The notes under the pieces are model-generated. The model saw only the letters and a list, made by a program, of their open reading frames with translations. It did no database searches and was not told where the DNA came from. From Lutibacter litoralis (GTDB lineage: Bacteria > Bacteroidota > Bacteroidia > Flavobacteriales > Flavobacteriaceae), in NCBI RefSeq assembly GCF_014646675.1, contig NZ_BMNS01000001.1, forward strand, positions 366,212-430,211: 64,000 nt of DNA. Direction: 5' to 3'. This document shows, piece by piece, positions 1-8,775 of this stretch. The translations under genes and the position numbers were made by a program. Position 1 is the stretch's first letter. Each line of letters opens with the position of its first letter.

Positions 1-2106
1 TTTGGTTGATTGCCCAACTAAAGCATATTGTTTTTCATCGTATAAATAATAATCGTCTTTTATTTCACGAATTCGCACCATTCCCTCACATTTATTTTCA
101 ATAATTTCAACATAAATTCCCCATTCGGTTACACCAGAAATTACACCTTCAAACTCTTGATCTTTATGATCTTCCATATATTTCACCTGCATATATTTTA
201 TAGAATCTCGTTCCGCTTTTGAAGCTAGGTATTCTTGTTCAGATGAATGTTTACATTTCTCTTCATAAGGTTCTGCTTTTGGAGATTTTCCACCTTCTAA
301 GTAATGTTGTAACAACCTATGTGTCATTACATCTGGATAACGACGAATTGGTGATGTAAAATGACTGTAATAATCAAATGCTAAACCATAATGTCCAATA
401 TTATCTGTTGTATAAACAGCTTTACTCATAGAACGTACGGCTAGCGTTTCAATAAGATTTGCTTCACCTTTACCATGTACATCTTGCAATAATTGGTTTA
501 ATGAAGAAGAAGTTGTTTTCTTATTTTTTAAGTCAATTTTATTTTTATAACCAAACTTACTTACAATAGTTTGAAGCGACATTAATTTATCTTCATTGGG
601 TTCATCATGAATTCTATAAATAAACGTATTTTTACTTGGAACACCTTTTTTTGTTCCAATAAATTCAGCCACTTTTCGGTTTGCTAACAACATAAATTCT
701 TCAATTAGTTTGTTAGCATCTTTAGATTCTTTAAAAAATACGCCTATAGGTTCTGCTTTTTCATTTAAATTAAATTTAACCTCTACTCTATCAAAAGTAA
801 TTGCACCTTTCTGTAGACGCTTTTTACGCATTATTTTTGCAAGTTTGTCTAACTTTAAAATAGCAGTTACAATTTCTGGTGCTACTTTATAACTTTCACC
901 TGAAATTGATATATCTGCTGAAACTTTATTCTCTTTTGTTTCAATAATTTCTTGCGCTTCTTCATAGCTAAAACGTTTATCAGAATAAGTTATAGTTCTA
1001 CCAAACCATTCTTTCAACACATGACCTTTTTCATTCATTTCAAAAACAGCAGAAAATGTTAATTTTTCTTCATTTGGACGTAAAGAACATACTCCATTTG
1101 ATAACACTTCTGGTAACATTGGTACTACTCTGTCTACTAAATAAACCGAGGTTGCTCTGTGGTATGCTTCCTTTTCTAAAATAGTATTTTCTTGCACATA
1201 ATGTGAAACATCTGCAATATGAATTCCTATTTCATAATTTCCATTTTCTAATTCTTCAAAAGACAAAGCATCATCAAAATCTTTTGCATCTTTTGGATCT
1301 ATGGTAAAGGTTAAATCTTTTCGCATATCTCTACGTTTTGCAATTTCTTCATCGGTAATTTCAAAAGAAATTTTACCTGCTTCAGCTTCTACATTTTCTG
1401 GAAATTTATAAGGTAAACCGTATTCTAATAATATAGAATGAATTTCTGTTTCGTGATCTCCTGGCATTCCTAAAATTTCTAAAACTTCTCCAAATGGATT
1501 TTTAGAATTTCCAGGCCAATCTGTCAATTTTGCTAATACTTTTACACCATCTTCAGCGCCTTTTAATTTGTTTTTTGGAATAAATAAATCAGCATACATT
1601 TTTGGATCATCAGCAACTAAAAAACCAAAGTTTTTGTTTAATTGTAGTACACCAACAAATTCGGTTTTTGCACGTTTTATAATCTCAACAACATCTCCTT
1701 CTTCTTTTTTATTATTTCTACGGTTGTATAAGTAAATTTTAACGGTATCTTTATCTAAAGCTCTGTTTAAATTACGCGCTGGTATGTAAATATCGTGCTC
1801 TAATTCATCGCAAATAAAATAAGCATTTCCATTTGTGGTCGCGTCTAATATTCCTGTGTAGTATTTATCTTTTGGAACAACTTTAAATTTTCCTCTCTCA
1901 ATTTCCTCAACTTTTTGTTGTCCCTTTAATTCTTCTAACTTTTGAATTATTTGATTACGTCCATTAGCATCAGTAATATCTAATTTTGCTGCAATTTGTT
2001 TATAATTTAAAGAATTTCCATCCTTATTTAAAAGTTGTAATATTTTTCTTGTTAAATCCTTAATAATATTTCCTTTCTTTTTGTAATTCGATTTTCTGTT
2101 CGACAT
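1..2106 (-). CDS. rnr: Ribonuclease R (3' end cut by window edge)
   Basis: Processive 3'-5' exoribonuclease that degrades structured RNA in the cytoplasm. About 702 codons are visible from ATG at 2106; the stop lies left of the window. The protein starts with a basic winged-helix-like segment, followed by cold-shock-type OB domains, then the RNB catalytic domain with the Mg-binding string DPKDAKDFDDA from about residue 270 and GIHIADVSHYV after it. The conserved TSPIRRYPD block follows, and the visible end (FEGVISGVTEWGIYVEI) is the beginning of the S1 domain. Only the last few dozen residues should be missing. It diverges from the lipid kinase at 2218 and has a TAnnTTTG promoter element at 2128-2135. 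Confidence 0.96.
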   Translation of the reverse strand, partial: MSNRKSNYKKKGNIIKDLTRKILQLLNKDGNSLNYKQIAAKLDITDANGRNQIIQKLEELKGQQKVEEIERGKFKVVPKDKYYTGILDATTNGNAYFICDELEHDIYIPARNLNRALDKDTVKIYLYNRRNNKKEEGDVVEIIKRAKTEFVGVLQLNKNFGFLVADDPKMYADLFIPKNKLKGAEDGVKVLAKLTDWPGNSKNPFGEVLEILGMPGDHETEIHSILLEYGLPYKFPENVEAEAGKISFEITDEEIAKRRDMRKDLTFTIDPKDAKDFDDALSFEELENGNYEIGIHIADVSHYVQENTILEKEAYHRATSVYLVDRVVPMLPEVLSNGVCSLRPNEEKLTFSAVFEMNEKGHVLKEWFGRTITYSDKRFSYEEAQEIIETKENKVSADISISGESYKVAPEIVTAILKLDKLAKIMRKKRLQKGAITFDRVEVKFNLNEKAEPIGVFFKESKDANKLIEEFMLLANRKVAEFIGTKKGVPSKNTFIYRIHDEPNEDKLMSLQTIVSKFGYKNKIDLKNKKTTSSSLNQLLQDVHGKGEANLIETLAVRSMSKAVYTTDNIGHYGLAFDYYSHFTSPIRRYPDVMTHRLLQHYLEGGKSPKAEPYEEKCKHSSEQEYLASKAERDSIKYMQVKYMEDHKDQEFEGVISGVTEWGIYVEIIENKCEGMVRIREIKDDYYLYDEKQYALVGQSTK

Positions 2107-2127
2107 TTATTTTTATTTAATTGATAC

Positions 2128-2135
2128 CAAAAGTA
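2128..2135 (-). promoter_or_regulatory. -7 promoter element of rnr
   Basis: On the minus strand the sequence reads TACTTTTG, a match to the Bacteroidetes -7 consensus TAnnTTTG, 21 bases before the rnr ATG. No clear -33 TTTG was seen at the expected distance. Confidence 0.55.
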
Positions 2136-2217
2136 CAAATAATTAGAGTTCTACTAAGTTAATAATAAGTTATATAAATAACAATTTGTATTTTGGTACT
2201 TTTTTAAAATATTTTAA

Positions 2218-3156
2218 ATGAACAAAAAATGGTTTGTTATTGTAAATCCTACTTCAGGAAACGGAGCTTCTAGAAAGAAATGGCCTTTAATTTTTAATGA
2301 ATTAAAACAACAACAATTTAATTTTGAATTTACTATAACTACTCATAAATATCACGCCGAAAATTTGGTACAAAATGCTATTAATAAAGGTTTTAAAAAA
2401 TTTATTTGTATTGGTGGCGATGGTACTTTACACGCAATTGTAAACGGTATTTTAAGTGTAAATACTGAAAATATTTCTACTTCACTCAATAACCTATCTG
2501 AAATAAAAATAGGAATTATACCAATTGGAACCGGAAACGATTGGGTTAAAACGTATACTATTTCTAAAAATTACAAAGAAGCTATTAAAATAATAAAAGC
2601 AGAGCATACCAAAAAGCAAGATATTGGAAAAATTACATTAATACCTAAAAATAAAGTTTTTTACTTTAATAATTTAGCAGGCATTGGGTTTGATGGTTTT
2701 GTTGTTAATAAAGTTCATAAATTTAAAAATTTAGGTTCTTTAGCTTATTTATCGGGTGCTTTGGTAAGTTTATTTAGTTATAAAAAACCATTGCTCGAAA
2801 TTACTTTTAATTCTAAAGTTTTAAAAAGTAAGACGCTGTTATTATTTGTTGGAATTTGTAAATATTGTGCTGGTGGAATGCAATTAACAAAAAATCCGAA
2901 TCCTACAAATGGACTTTTTGATATTACATTTGTAAAAAATATTACCTTATTTCAAATTATTGCTAATATTCCAGGATTATTTAATGGTAAAATTATAGAA
3001 CATAAAATTGTTAAAAATTATAAAAGTAATCACCTAAAAATTAAAGTTTTAGATAATCAAGAAACATTTATTCAAGCGGATGGAGAATTGATTGGATCTG
3101 GAGATTTTATAGTAAACTTACTTCCAAAAGCACTCTCTTTTATTGTACCTAAATAA
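2218..3156 (+). CDS. Diacylglycerol/lipid kinase family protein
   Basis: A 312-residue protein of the DAGK catalytic family (YegS/DgkB-like), which phosphorylates membrane lipids such as diacylglycerol using ATP. Seen in the sequence: the N-terminal NPTSGNG nucleotide loop, the glycine-rich GGDGT at residues 66-70, and PIGTGNDW near residue 107, all in family order, with the C-terminal beta-sandwich ending in a QADGE motif. Length is usual for the family. It is transcribed alone, divergently from rnr. Whether the substrate is diacylglycerol or a sphingoid/other lipid cannot be told from sequence. Confidence 0.9.
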   Translation: MNKKWFVIVNPTSGNGASRKKWPLIFNELKQQQFNFEFTITTHKYHAENLVQNAINKGFKKFICIGGDGTLHAIVNGILSVNTENISTSLNNLSEIKIGIIPIGTGNDWVKTYTISKNYKEAIKIIKAEHTKKQDIGKITLIPKNKVFYFNNLAGIGFDGFVVNKVHKFKNLGSLAYLSGALVSLFSYKKPLLEITFNSKVLKSKTLLLFVGICKYCAGGMQLTKNPNPTNGLFDITFVKNITLFQIIANIPGLFNGKIIEHKIVKNYKSNHLKIKVLDNQETFIQADGELIGSGDFIVNLLPKALSFIVPK

Positions 3157-3234
3157 CAAAAGTTAAAATTTTCTTAATTTTTTTGTAACAAAACCTAATT
3201 TATTTCGTCTTTATTAATATAGAACATCATATTA

Positions 3235-3393
3235 ATGAAACGATTATATAAAATAATTATCTTATTTCTACTTATATTTTTTATAGGAATTTTCTTCACT
3301 TTAAAAAGTATTAATAGTTCGTTTGCTTCAGAAGATAGTATAGAAACGGTTACTTTACCAACCAACGTTTTAAAACTTTCTATTAAGTTATAA
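3235..3393 (+). CDS. Small membrane or secreted peptide, 52 aa
   Basis: An ATG-initiated frame of 52 codons with a positively charged start (MKRLYK), one hydrophobic stretch of about 17 residues (IIILFLLIFFIGIFFTL) and a polar tail. This is the layout of a single-pass membrane peptide or signal-anchored small protein. It sits 78 bases after the lipid kinase in the same direction. I do not recognise a family. The opposite-strand frame over the same bases looks like a shadow. Reality of the gene is supported only by its well-formed signal-like N-terminus. Confidence 0.5.
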   Translation: MKRLYKIIILFLLIFFIGIFFTLKSINSSFASEDSIETVTLPTNVLKLSIKL

Positions 3394-4031
3394 TTATACA
3401 TTTAAAATAAATTGTTTTAAACTGTTTAAAATCCACTCTTATTTAAATTCCAAAAACTATTTAATTCAATTAAACTTTATTTAGGTAAATTATAAATTGA
3501 TTATTAAATAATGTTATCAACATATATATATATTATAAAAAATAATTTTAAGAATTTTAAAAAAAATTGTTTGTTATTATAGTCTGTTAATATGTGCAAT
3601 AACTAATTGAATTATAATTTTGAAATATCACTTATTAAAAATAACTAACAAGTTATATATTTTTAATAGCTTAAAAATCAATTAAATTATATAGGTTATC
3701 AACAGTGTGTTAATATTGTTAATTAACCAGTTTGTTGAATAACATTTTACTAAAAAAATGTTTATAACAGATTAATAAATGTTCATAACTCAATATTAAA
3801 AATCAATAAATAAATTTGGTTAAGAAAAGTAAATTTTAGCATTAGCTTTTTTAATTTATATATCAAAAAAAAGTTTTCTTTTTTAAGTATAAACTTATTC
3901 ACATTGTTAGTAAAATTTAAAACAGTTGTAAATCAATCTTTTAAAAAATACTATTAACAATTACTTTTTTTACTGTTAATAAGCGTGAATTTGTACTTTT
4001 GCAATCTAACTTATTAACAAAAATATTAATT
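3394..4031. other. 638-bp AT-rich gap with DnaA-box-like words (possible origin)
   Basis: This gene-free stretch is extremely AT-rich, with many A and T runs. It holds one exact TTATNCACA word (3895-3903, TTATTCACA) and four words of form TTATNAACA, each one base away: 3514-3522 and 3696-3704 on plus, 3759-3767 and 3780-3788 on minus. Clustered DnaA-like 9-mers beside AT-rich DNA are what a replication origin looks like. AT-rich gaps also produce such words by chance, so this is a candidate only. The rpiB promoter lies at its right end. Confidence 0.35.
3994..4001 (+). promoter_or_regulatory. -7 promoter element of rpiB (decides the start)
   Basis: TACTTTTG matches TAnnTTTG exactly. A TTG codon at 3999 that would lengthen rpiB overlaps this element, so transcription must start downstream of that TTG and the ATG at 4032 is the real start. 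Confidence 0.65.
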
Positions 4032-4469
4032 ATGGTAATTGCAATTGGTAACGATCACGCTGGAACAGCTTATAAATTCGAAATTATTAAATTTTTAGAA
4101 AGTAAAGGTATAAAAGTTTTAAACTTTGGAACCGATTCAGAAAATAGTATGGATTATCCAGATGCTATTCATCCAGTAGCGAATGCAGTAGAAAGTGGAG
4201 AAGCCACTTTTGGAATTATTTTATGTGGAAGCGGAAATGGAGCACAAATGACAGCTAATAAACACCAAGGAATCCGTGCTGCACTATGTTGGAATAACGA
4301 ATTAGTTGAACTTACACGTTTACATAATAATTCAAATATACTAAGTATTCCTGCTCGTTTTGTCTCTTTACAGCAAGCGTTAAGTTTTGTAGAAATATTT
4401 TTAAACACTCCTTTTGAAGGAGGAAGACATCAAAATAGAGTAGCTAAAATACCAACTAAAAATTGTTAA
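4032..4469 (+). CDS. rpiB: Ribose-5-phosphate isomerase B
   Basis: Interconverts ribose 5-phosphate and ribulose 5-phosphate in the pentose phosphate pathway; belongs to the RpiB/LacAB family. The 145-residue protein begins MVIAIGNDHAG, containing the conserved D-H-A-G substrate loop, and carries the ILCGSGNG motif that includes the catalytic cysteine. Length matches the family (about 145-150). The ATG at 4032 is chosen because an upstream in-frame TTG lies inside the promoter element. It is followed after 16 bases by the CDF transporter and probably heads a run through nudK. Confidence 0.95.
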   Translation: MVIAIGNDHAGTAYKFEIIKFLESKGIKVLNFGTDSENSMDYPDAIHPVANAVESGEATFGIILCGSGNGAQMTANKHQGIRAALCWNNELVELTRLHNNSNILSIPARFVSLQQALSFVEIFLNTPFEGGRHQNRVAKIPTKNC

Positions 4470-4485
4470 ATAATTTGTAATAAAA

Positions 4486-5394
4486 ATGGGTCATAACCGT
4501 AGTCATCATCATCCAAAAATAACGGGTAAAAATTTATTAATTTCAATTGTATTAAATATTATTATTACAGTTGCGCAATTAATAGGTGGATTTATTTCAG
4601 GAAGTTTAGCTTTAATTTCGGATGCAGTTCATAATTTTTCAGATGTTATTTCTTTAATTATCAGTTATGCAGCTAATTTACTTGCGAATAAAAAGAAACG
4701 TACAAAGAAATATACTTTTGGTTATAAACGTGCAGAAATTATTGCAGCATTTATTAATGCAACTTCGTTAATTATTGTAGGTTTATTTTTAGGATATGAA
4801 GCAATTATACGTTTTACTGATACCGTAGAAATTAAATCTAATTTAGTTATTTGGTTAGCACTTTTAGGAATTTTAGTAAACGGTTTTAGTGTTGTTTTAC
4901 TTAAAAAAGATGCTACACATAATATGAATATGAAATCGGCTTATTTACATTTATTAGTTGATATGCTAACATCTGTAGCCGTTTTTATTGGAGGTTTATT
5001 AATGAAGTACTATCAAATTTATTGGATAGACGCACTGTTAACGTTACTTATTTCTATTTATTTAATTTATATAAGTTGGGAAATATTATTAAAATCGATT
5101 AGAATATTAATGCTTTTTGCACCAGAACATATTAAAATTGATGATGTTGCAAATGAAGTTTTAAAAGTTAAAGGAATTAAAAATATTCATCATGTTCATA
5201 TTTGGCAATTAAATGATGCAGGTAGTCATTTAGAAGCACATATAGAATTTACAGAAGATATAAAACTCTCTGAATTTGATGTTATTTGTGAAAAAATAGA
5301 AAAAAAGCTCCTCGAAAAATTTCAAATCAATCACTGTAATTTTCAACCAGAATTTATTAGAGATGATAAAAAAGATTTAATAAATCAAGATTAA
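4486..5394 (+). CDS. Cation diffusion facilitator metal transporter (CzcD/ZitB type)
   Basis: Inner-membrane divalent metal/proton antiporter, most likely exporting zinc or a similar ion. The 302-residue protein has a short His-rich N-terminus (GHNRSHHHP), six predicted membrane segments, the paired metal-site signatures DAVHNFSD in the second helix and HLLVDMLTSV in the fifth, and a C-terminal cytoplasmic domain with HHVHIWQL and HLEAHIEF. These features place it in the CzcD-like zinc group. It is followed only two bases later by an acetyltransferase gene, suggesting one transcript. Confidence 0.92.
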   Translation: MGHNRSHHHPKITGKNLLISIVLNIIITVAQLIGGFISGSLALISDAVHNFSDVISLIISYAANLLANKKKRTKKYTFGYKRAEIIAAFINATSLIIVGLFLGYEAIIRFTDTVEIKSNLVIWLALLGILVNGFSVVLLKKDATHNMNMKSAYLHLLVDMLTSVAVFIGGLLMKYYQIYWIDALLTLLISIYLIYISWEILLKSIRILMLFAPEHIKIDDVANEVLKVKGIKNIHHVHIWQLNDAGSHLEAHIEFTEDIKLSEFDVICEKIEKKLLEKFQINHCNFQPEFIRDDKKDLINQD

Positions 5395-5396
5395 TT

Positions 5397-5840
5397 ATGC
5401 TTCAAATTCAAGTTAAAACCTTTGCTGAATTAACAAAAGAAGAACTGTATCAAATTTTACAATTACGAAGTGAGGTTTTTGTTGTTGAGCAAGATTGTGT
5501 ATACCAAGATATAGATTATAAAGATCAAAAGGCTATCCATGTTTTAGGTTTTAAAAACAATAAAATTATTGCATATACTAGAGTTTTTAAACCAGGTGAT
5601 TATTTTAATGAAGCCAGCATTGGTAGGGTAGTAGTTGCAGAAAAGGAACGGAAATTTAAGTACGGATATTCCATTATGGAAGCATCTATTGAAGCAATTT
5701 CAACGTATTTTAATGAAACTACTATAAAAATTTCAGCGCAAACTTATTTAAAAAAGTTTTACAATTCTCTAGGTTTTATTCAAACAGGAGATGATTATTT
5801 AGAAGATGGAATTCCGCATATTGCAATGCTTAAAAATTAA
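5397..5840 (+). CDS. ElaA-type GNAT acetyltransferase
   Basis: A 147-residue GNAT-fold protein of the ElaA subfamily, whose acceptor is unknown. The diagnostic start region is present: LRSEVFVVEQDCVYQDID, followed by an acidic stretch and a conserved H-V-L strand. The acetyl-CoA loop is relaxed (GRVVVAEKERKFKYGYSIM) and the C-terminal strand with FYNSLGFIQTGDDYLEDGIPHIAM is typical. It is packed between the CDF transporter (2-base gap) and nudK (3-base gap). Confidence 0.88.
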   Translation: MLQIQVKTFAELTKEELYQILQLRSEVFVVEQDCVYQDIDYKDQKAIHVLGFKNNKIIAYTRVFKPGDYFNEASIGRVVVAEKERKFKYGYSIMEASIEAISTYFNETTIKISAQTYLKKFYNSLGFIQTGDDYLEDGIPHIAMLKN

Positions 5841-5843
5841 TTA

Positions 5844-6425
5844 ATGAACAATCCGAAAATTAAAATAAATAACGTTAAAAACTTAGCGAACGATCATTAT
5901 AAATTAGATAAAGTAAATTTTGATTTTAAGACTAAAAATGGTTCTTGGCAAAATCAAAATAGAGAATGTTATGATAGAGGAGATGGCGCTTGTGTTTTAT
6001 TATACAATCCATTAAAAAAAACGGTAATTCTTACTAAACAATTTAGAATGCCTAGTTATTTAAATGGAAACGATGATGGAATGATGTTAGAAGTTTGTGC
6101 AGGTTTATTAGATGCACAAGATCCAATAACTTGTATTAAAAATGAAGCCGAAGAAGAAACAGGATATAAAATTAACAATCCTAAAAAAGTATTTGAAATC
6201 TACTCAACTCCAGGAGCAGTAACAGAGAAAATACATTATTTTATTGCAGAGTATTCCGATGCTATGAAAATTTCTGAAGGTGGTGGTTTAGAAAAAGAAA
6301 CAGAAGAAATTGAAGTGATAGAATTTAATTTTGAAGAAAGTTTAGAACTAATTTCAACAGGTAAAATTTGTGATGCTAAAACAGTAATTTTATTACAATA
6401 TGCTAAGATTAATAAGTTGGTTTAA
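5844..6425 (+). CDS. nudK: GDP-mannose pyrophosphatase NudK (Nudix)
   Basis: Nudix hydrolase cleaving GDP-mannose (and related nucleotide sugars) to GMP and mannose-1-phosphate. The Nudix box reads GLLDAQDPITCIKNEAEEET followed by GY. It departs from the strict consensus: an Asp replaces the first Glu and an Asn replaces the Arg, as I recall for NudK itself. The downstream block YSTPGAVTEKIHYFIAEYSD and the tail GKICDAKTVILLQYAK also resemble NudK. It has 193 residues, normal for this subfamily. Its stop codon abuts the stop of the convergent Cof-type phosphatase. Confidence 0.85.
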   Translation: MNNPKIKINNVKNLANDHYKLDKVNFDFKTKNGSWQNQNRECYDRGDGACVLLYNPLKKTVILTKQFRMPSYLNGNDDGMMLEVCAGLLDAQDPITCIKNEAEEETGYKINNPKKVFEIYSTPGAVTEKIHYFIAEYSDAMKISEGGGLEKETEEIEVIEFNFEESLELISTGKICDAKTVILLQYAKINKLV

Positions 6426-7229
6426 CTAAAAATACTCTTTAATTGCTTTTGCAACGCCATCATTTTTATTAGTATCAGTTACAGCATCCGCAACTTTTAA
6501 AACTTCGTAATTCGCGTTTCCTACAGCAACACCTAAACCCACAGCTTTTAACATTTCAATATCGTTGTAATTATCACCAAAAGCAACTACATTATTCATA
6601 GAAAGTGTTGGATAGCAATGTTTTAAAAGAACATCAATAGCAGTTTTTTTAGAAATATCTTTATGTGAAATTTCAATATAAGTTTCCTTAGAACGATACA
6701 ATAGTATTTCATTAGAAAATTTTTTTTCTAATGATTTATACAATATATCAATTTCAGTTTCATCGCCCATACACATTATTTTATGTGCACCCTTTTCTTC
6801 ATTATTCCAAGCATTTAAAACTTCAATATTAGATTTTACAACAGGAGTTACTTTGGTATTATTTTCTTCTCTTTTTGCCCAATAATCCATTGCTGGAACA
6901 TACCACTCATCTGCATGAAACAAACTTAAATGTATAGAAGTATGTGTGCATTGGTTAATTATTTCTGCCAATACACTATTTTTAATATATGTAGAATGTA
7001 AAACTTCATTATTATTTAAAATTAATCCACCATTATAAGCAACTAAAGGTGTTTTTTCATTTTTAAATTCTCTTTGTAAATGGCGCATTCCATTTGGCAT
7101 ACGCGATGAAATTAACACAAACGGAATATTAGAAACACGTTGTACCTGTTCTATAGTAGTTTTAGATAGTGCTCTATCCTTATTTAACAATGTACCATCT
7201 ATATCTGTACAAATTAATTGGTAACTCAT
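6426..7229 (-). CDS. Cof-type HAD-IIB phosphatase
   Basis: Cytosolic sugar-phosphate or flavin-phosphate phosphatase of the HAD superfamily, Cof/YbiV/YidA group. The 267-residue protein shows motif I ICTDIDGTLLNKD at the N-terminus, motif II SSR, a C2B-type cap, a lysine in the KKTAIDVLLKH region, and motif III/IV GDNYNDIEMLKAVGLGVAVGNA. The nucleophile Asp and the general acid Asp are both present. Substrate cannot be assigned. It is convergent with nudK, without any gap. Confidence 0.9.
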   Translation of the reverse strand: MSYQLICTDIDGTLLNKDRALSKTTIEQVQRVSNIPFVLISSRMPNGMRHLQREFKNEKTPLVAYNGGLILNNNEVLHSTYIKNSVLAEIINQCTHTSIHLSLFHADEWYVPAMDYWAKREENNTKVTPVVKSNIEVLNAWNNEEKGAHKIMCMGDETEIDILYKSLEKKFSNEILLYRSKETYIEISHKDISKKTAIDVLLKHCYPTLSMNNVVAFGDNYNDIEMLKAVGLGVAVGNANYEVLKVADAVTDTNKNDGVAKAIKEYF

Positions 7230-7368
7230 GGGTGTTTTTATAAAAATATCGGCAAACTTAAGTATTTTAGCTATGTAATAATACTGATATTTAAATAATT
7301 AACGAAATCGATAGAATTACTATATTTAGCTGATTTTTAACTAAAAATTTATATTAAATCTAATAGTG

Positions 7369-7376
7369 TACCTTTG
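7369..7376 (+). promoter_or_regulatory. -7 promoter element of the first DEAD-box helicase
   Basis: TACCTTTG fits TAnnTTTG. A TTG at 7374 that would extend the helicase by seven codons lies inside this element, so the ATG at 7395 is taken as the start. Confidence 0.65.
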
Positions 7377-7394
7377 CCAACTTATAAAAAACAA

Positions 7395-8675
7395 ATGATA
7401 TTTAAAGATTTAAACATTATAGAGCCAATTTTAAAAGCGCTCCAAGAAGAAGGTTATACACATCCAACACCAATTCAGGAACAAGCAATTCCAATATTAA
7501 TAAATAGAAAAGATTTATTAGGCTGTGCACAAACAGGTACTGGTAAAACAGCTGCTTTTACAATACCAATTTTACAGCATTTATATAACAGTAAAGGAGA
7601 TTCAAAAGGAAAACGAAAAATAAAATCGTTAATAGTAACTCCAACTAGAGAATTAGCCATACAAATTAACGAGAGTATTACCAGTTATGGAAAATACACA
7701 GGATTAAAAAATGTAGTTATTTTTGGTGGTGTAAAGCAAGGCGGACAAACTGATGCTTTAAGAAGAGGAACCGATATTTTAGTGGCAACTCCGGGTAGAT
7801 TGTTAGATTTAATTTCACAGGGTTTTATTAGTTTACAAGACATTAAATATTTTGTATTAGACGAAGCAGACCAAATGTTGGATATGGGTTTTATTCACGA
7901 TATTAAAAAAATTATTGCAAAATTACCTTTTAAAAGACAATCACTTTTTTTCTCAGCAACAATGCCTCCAGCAATTGCTGAACTTTCTAGTACTATTTTA
8001 AAAGAACATGAAAGAATAACTATTAAACCAAAACAAGCCACTGCAGAAAAAGTAGAACAAGCTGTTTATTTTGTTAGTAAACCTAATAAAACAAAATTAT
8101 TAATTCATTTAATTGAAGAAAATCCAGAAGCATCAATTTTGGTATTTTCTAGAACAAAACACGGAGCTGATAAAATTGTTCGTTTGTTAACAAAAGCACA
8201 TATAAAATCAGCAGCCATCCACGGAAATAAATCTCAAGGAGCTCGTCAAAGAGCTTTAGGAAACTTTAAAAAAGGAGAATTAAATATTTTAATTGCAACA
8301 GATATTGCCGCAAGAGGTATTGATGTTGAAGAATTAAGCTTGGTAATTAATTACGATTTGCCTAATATTCCAGAAACCTATGTTCATAGAATTGGTAGAA
8401 CGGGTCGTGCAAAAGCAAGTGGAATTGCATTGTCTTTTTGTAATCAAGAAGAAAAAGCATATTTAAAAGATATTCAGAAATTAATAAATCAACAAATTCC
8501 TTTAGTTGAAGAGCATCCATTTCCTTTAGATGAAAATGAAGAAGTTCCTTTAGCTCCAAAACCTTCTAAAAATCAACGTAAAAAATCAAAACGTAGAGCA
8601 GAACATAAACCAAAAGAAGGAGAAAATATGAGCAAACCAAAACGAAAGAAATATTATCCTAGAAAAAGAGGATAG
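7395..8675 (+). CDS. DEAD-box ATP-dependent RNA helicase (RhlE type)
   Basis: RNA-unwinding ATPase likely acting in ribosome assembly or RNA decay. All superfamily II motifs are visible: GCAQTGTGKTAA (I), TPTRELAIQ (Ia), VATPGRLLDL (Ib), DEAD (II), FFSATMP (III), VFSRTKHGADKI (IV), IATDIAARGIDVE (V) and HRIGRTGRA (VI). The 426-residue protein ends in a strongly basic Lys/Arg tail (PKRKKYYPRKRG), common in flavobacterial RhlE-like helicases as an RNA-binding extension. A paralogue lies at 32118. The start is set by the promoter at 7369. A strong palindromic terminator follows. Confidence 0.94.
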   Translation: MIFKDLNIIEPILKALQEEGYTHPTPIQEQAIPILINRKDLLGCAQTGTGKTAAFTIPILQHLYNSKGDSKGKRKIKSLIVTPTRELAIQINESITSYGKYTGLKNVVIFGGVKQGGQTDALRRGTDILVATPGRLLDLISQGFISLQDIKYFVLDEADQMLDMGFIHDIKKIIAKLPFKRQSLFFSATMPPAIAELSSTILKEHERITIKPKQATAEKVEQAVYFVSKPNKTKLLIHLIEENPEASILVFSRTKHGADKIVRLLTKAHIKSAAIHGNKSQGARQRALGNFKKGELNILIATDIAARGIDVEELSLVINYDLPNIPETYVHRIGRTGRAKASGIALSFCNQEEKAYLKDIQKLINQQIPLVEEHPFPLDENEEVPLAPKPSKNQRKKSKRRAEHKPKEGENMSKPKRKKYYPRKRG

Positions 8676-8684
8676 GTTTTATTT

Positions 8685-8722
8685 AAAAGAGGTTGTTTTA
8701 AAATTTTAAAACAACCTCTTTT
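8685..8722. terminator. Perfect palindromic terminator after the helicase
   Basis: A 38-base perfect palindrome (half-site AAAAGAGGTTGTTTTAAAA) lies 10 bases after the helicase stop. It would form a strong hairpin with T-rich flanks on both strands, so it can also end transcripts coming leftward from the tRNA half at 8731. Confidence 0.85.
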
Positions 8723-8730
8723 AACTTTTG

Positions 8731-8775
8731 TGGAGAAGATGGGAGTCGAACCCACTACCTCTTGACTGCCAGTCA
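8731..8775 (-). tRNA. tRNA-Ala(GGC), 3' half, split by the integrated element
   Basis: Read on the minus strand, 8775 to 8731 gives the anticodon loop CTGGCAG (anticodon GGC) with its 3' stem TCAAG, a variable loop, the T arm with GGTTCGACTCC, the 3' acceptor strand CTTCTCC and discriminator A. CCA is not encoded. The 5' half is at 14404-14445; together they give a 74-nt cloverleaf. U70 of the alanine identity pair G3:U70 is in this half. One acceptor pair (6:67) is T-T, which may reflect decay. Upstream bases (8776 onward) do not supply a 5' half, so no intact tRNA is made here. Confidence 0.85.
8763..8775. repeat. Left attachment core (attL), 13-bp direct repeat
   Basis: TGACTGCCAGTCA, identical to 14404-14416. 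The 13-mer is itself a perfect 6-bp inverted repeat around a central C, because it is most of the tRNA anticodon stem-loop. Next to it, 8777-8786 is a 10-bp palindrome GTATTAATAC. Confidence 0.85.

Noticed and set aside
3999-4031. Longer rpiB starting at TTG 3999
   Set aside because: The TTG lies inside the -7 promoter element at 3994-4001, so it cannot be in the message; ATG 4032 gives the family start.
7374-7394. Longer helicase starting at TTG 7374
   Set aside because: The TTG lies inside the -7 element TACCTTTG; ATG 7395 is used.
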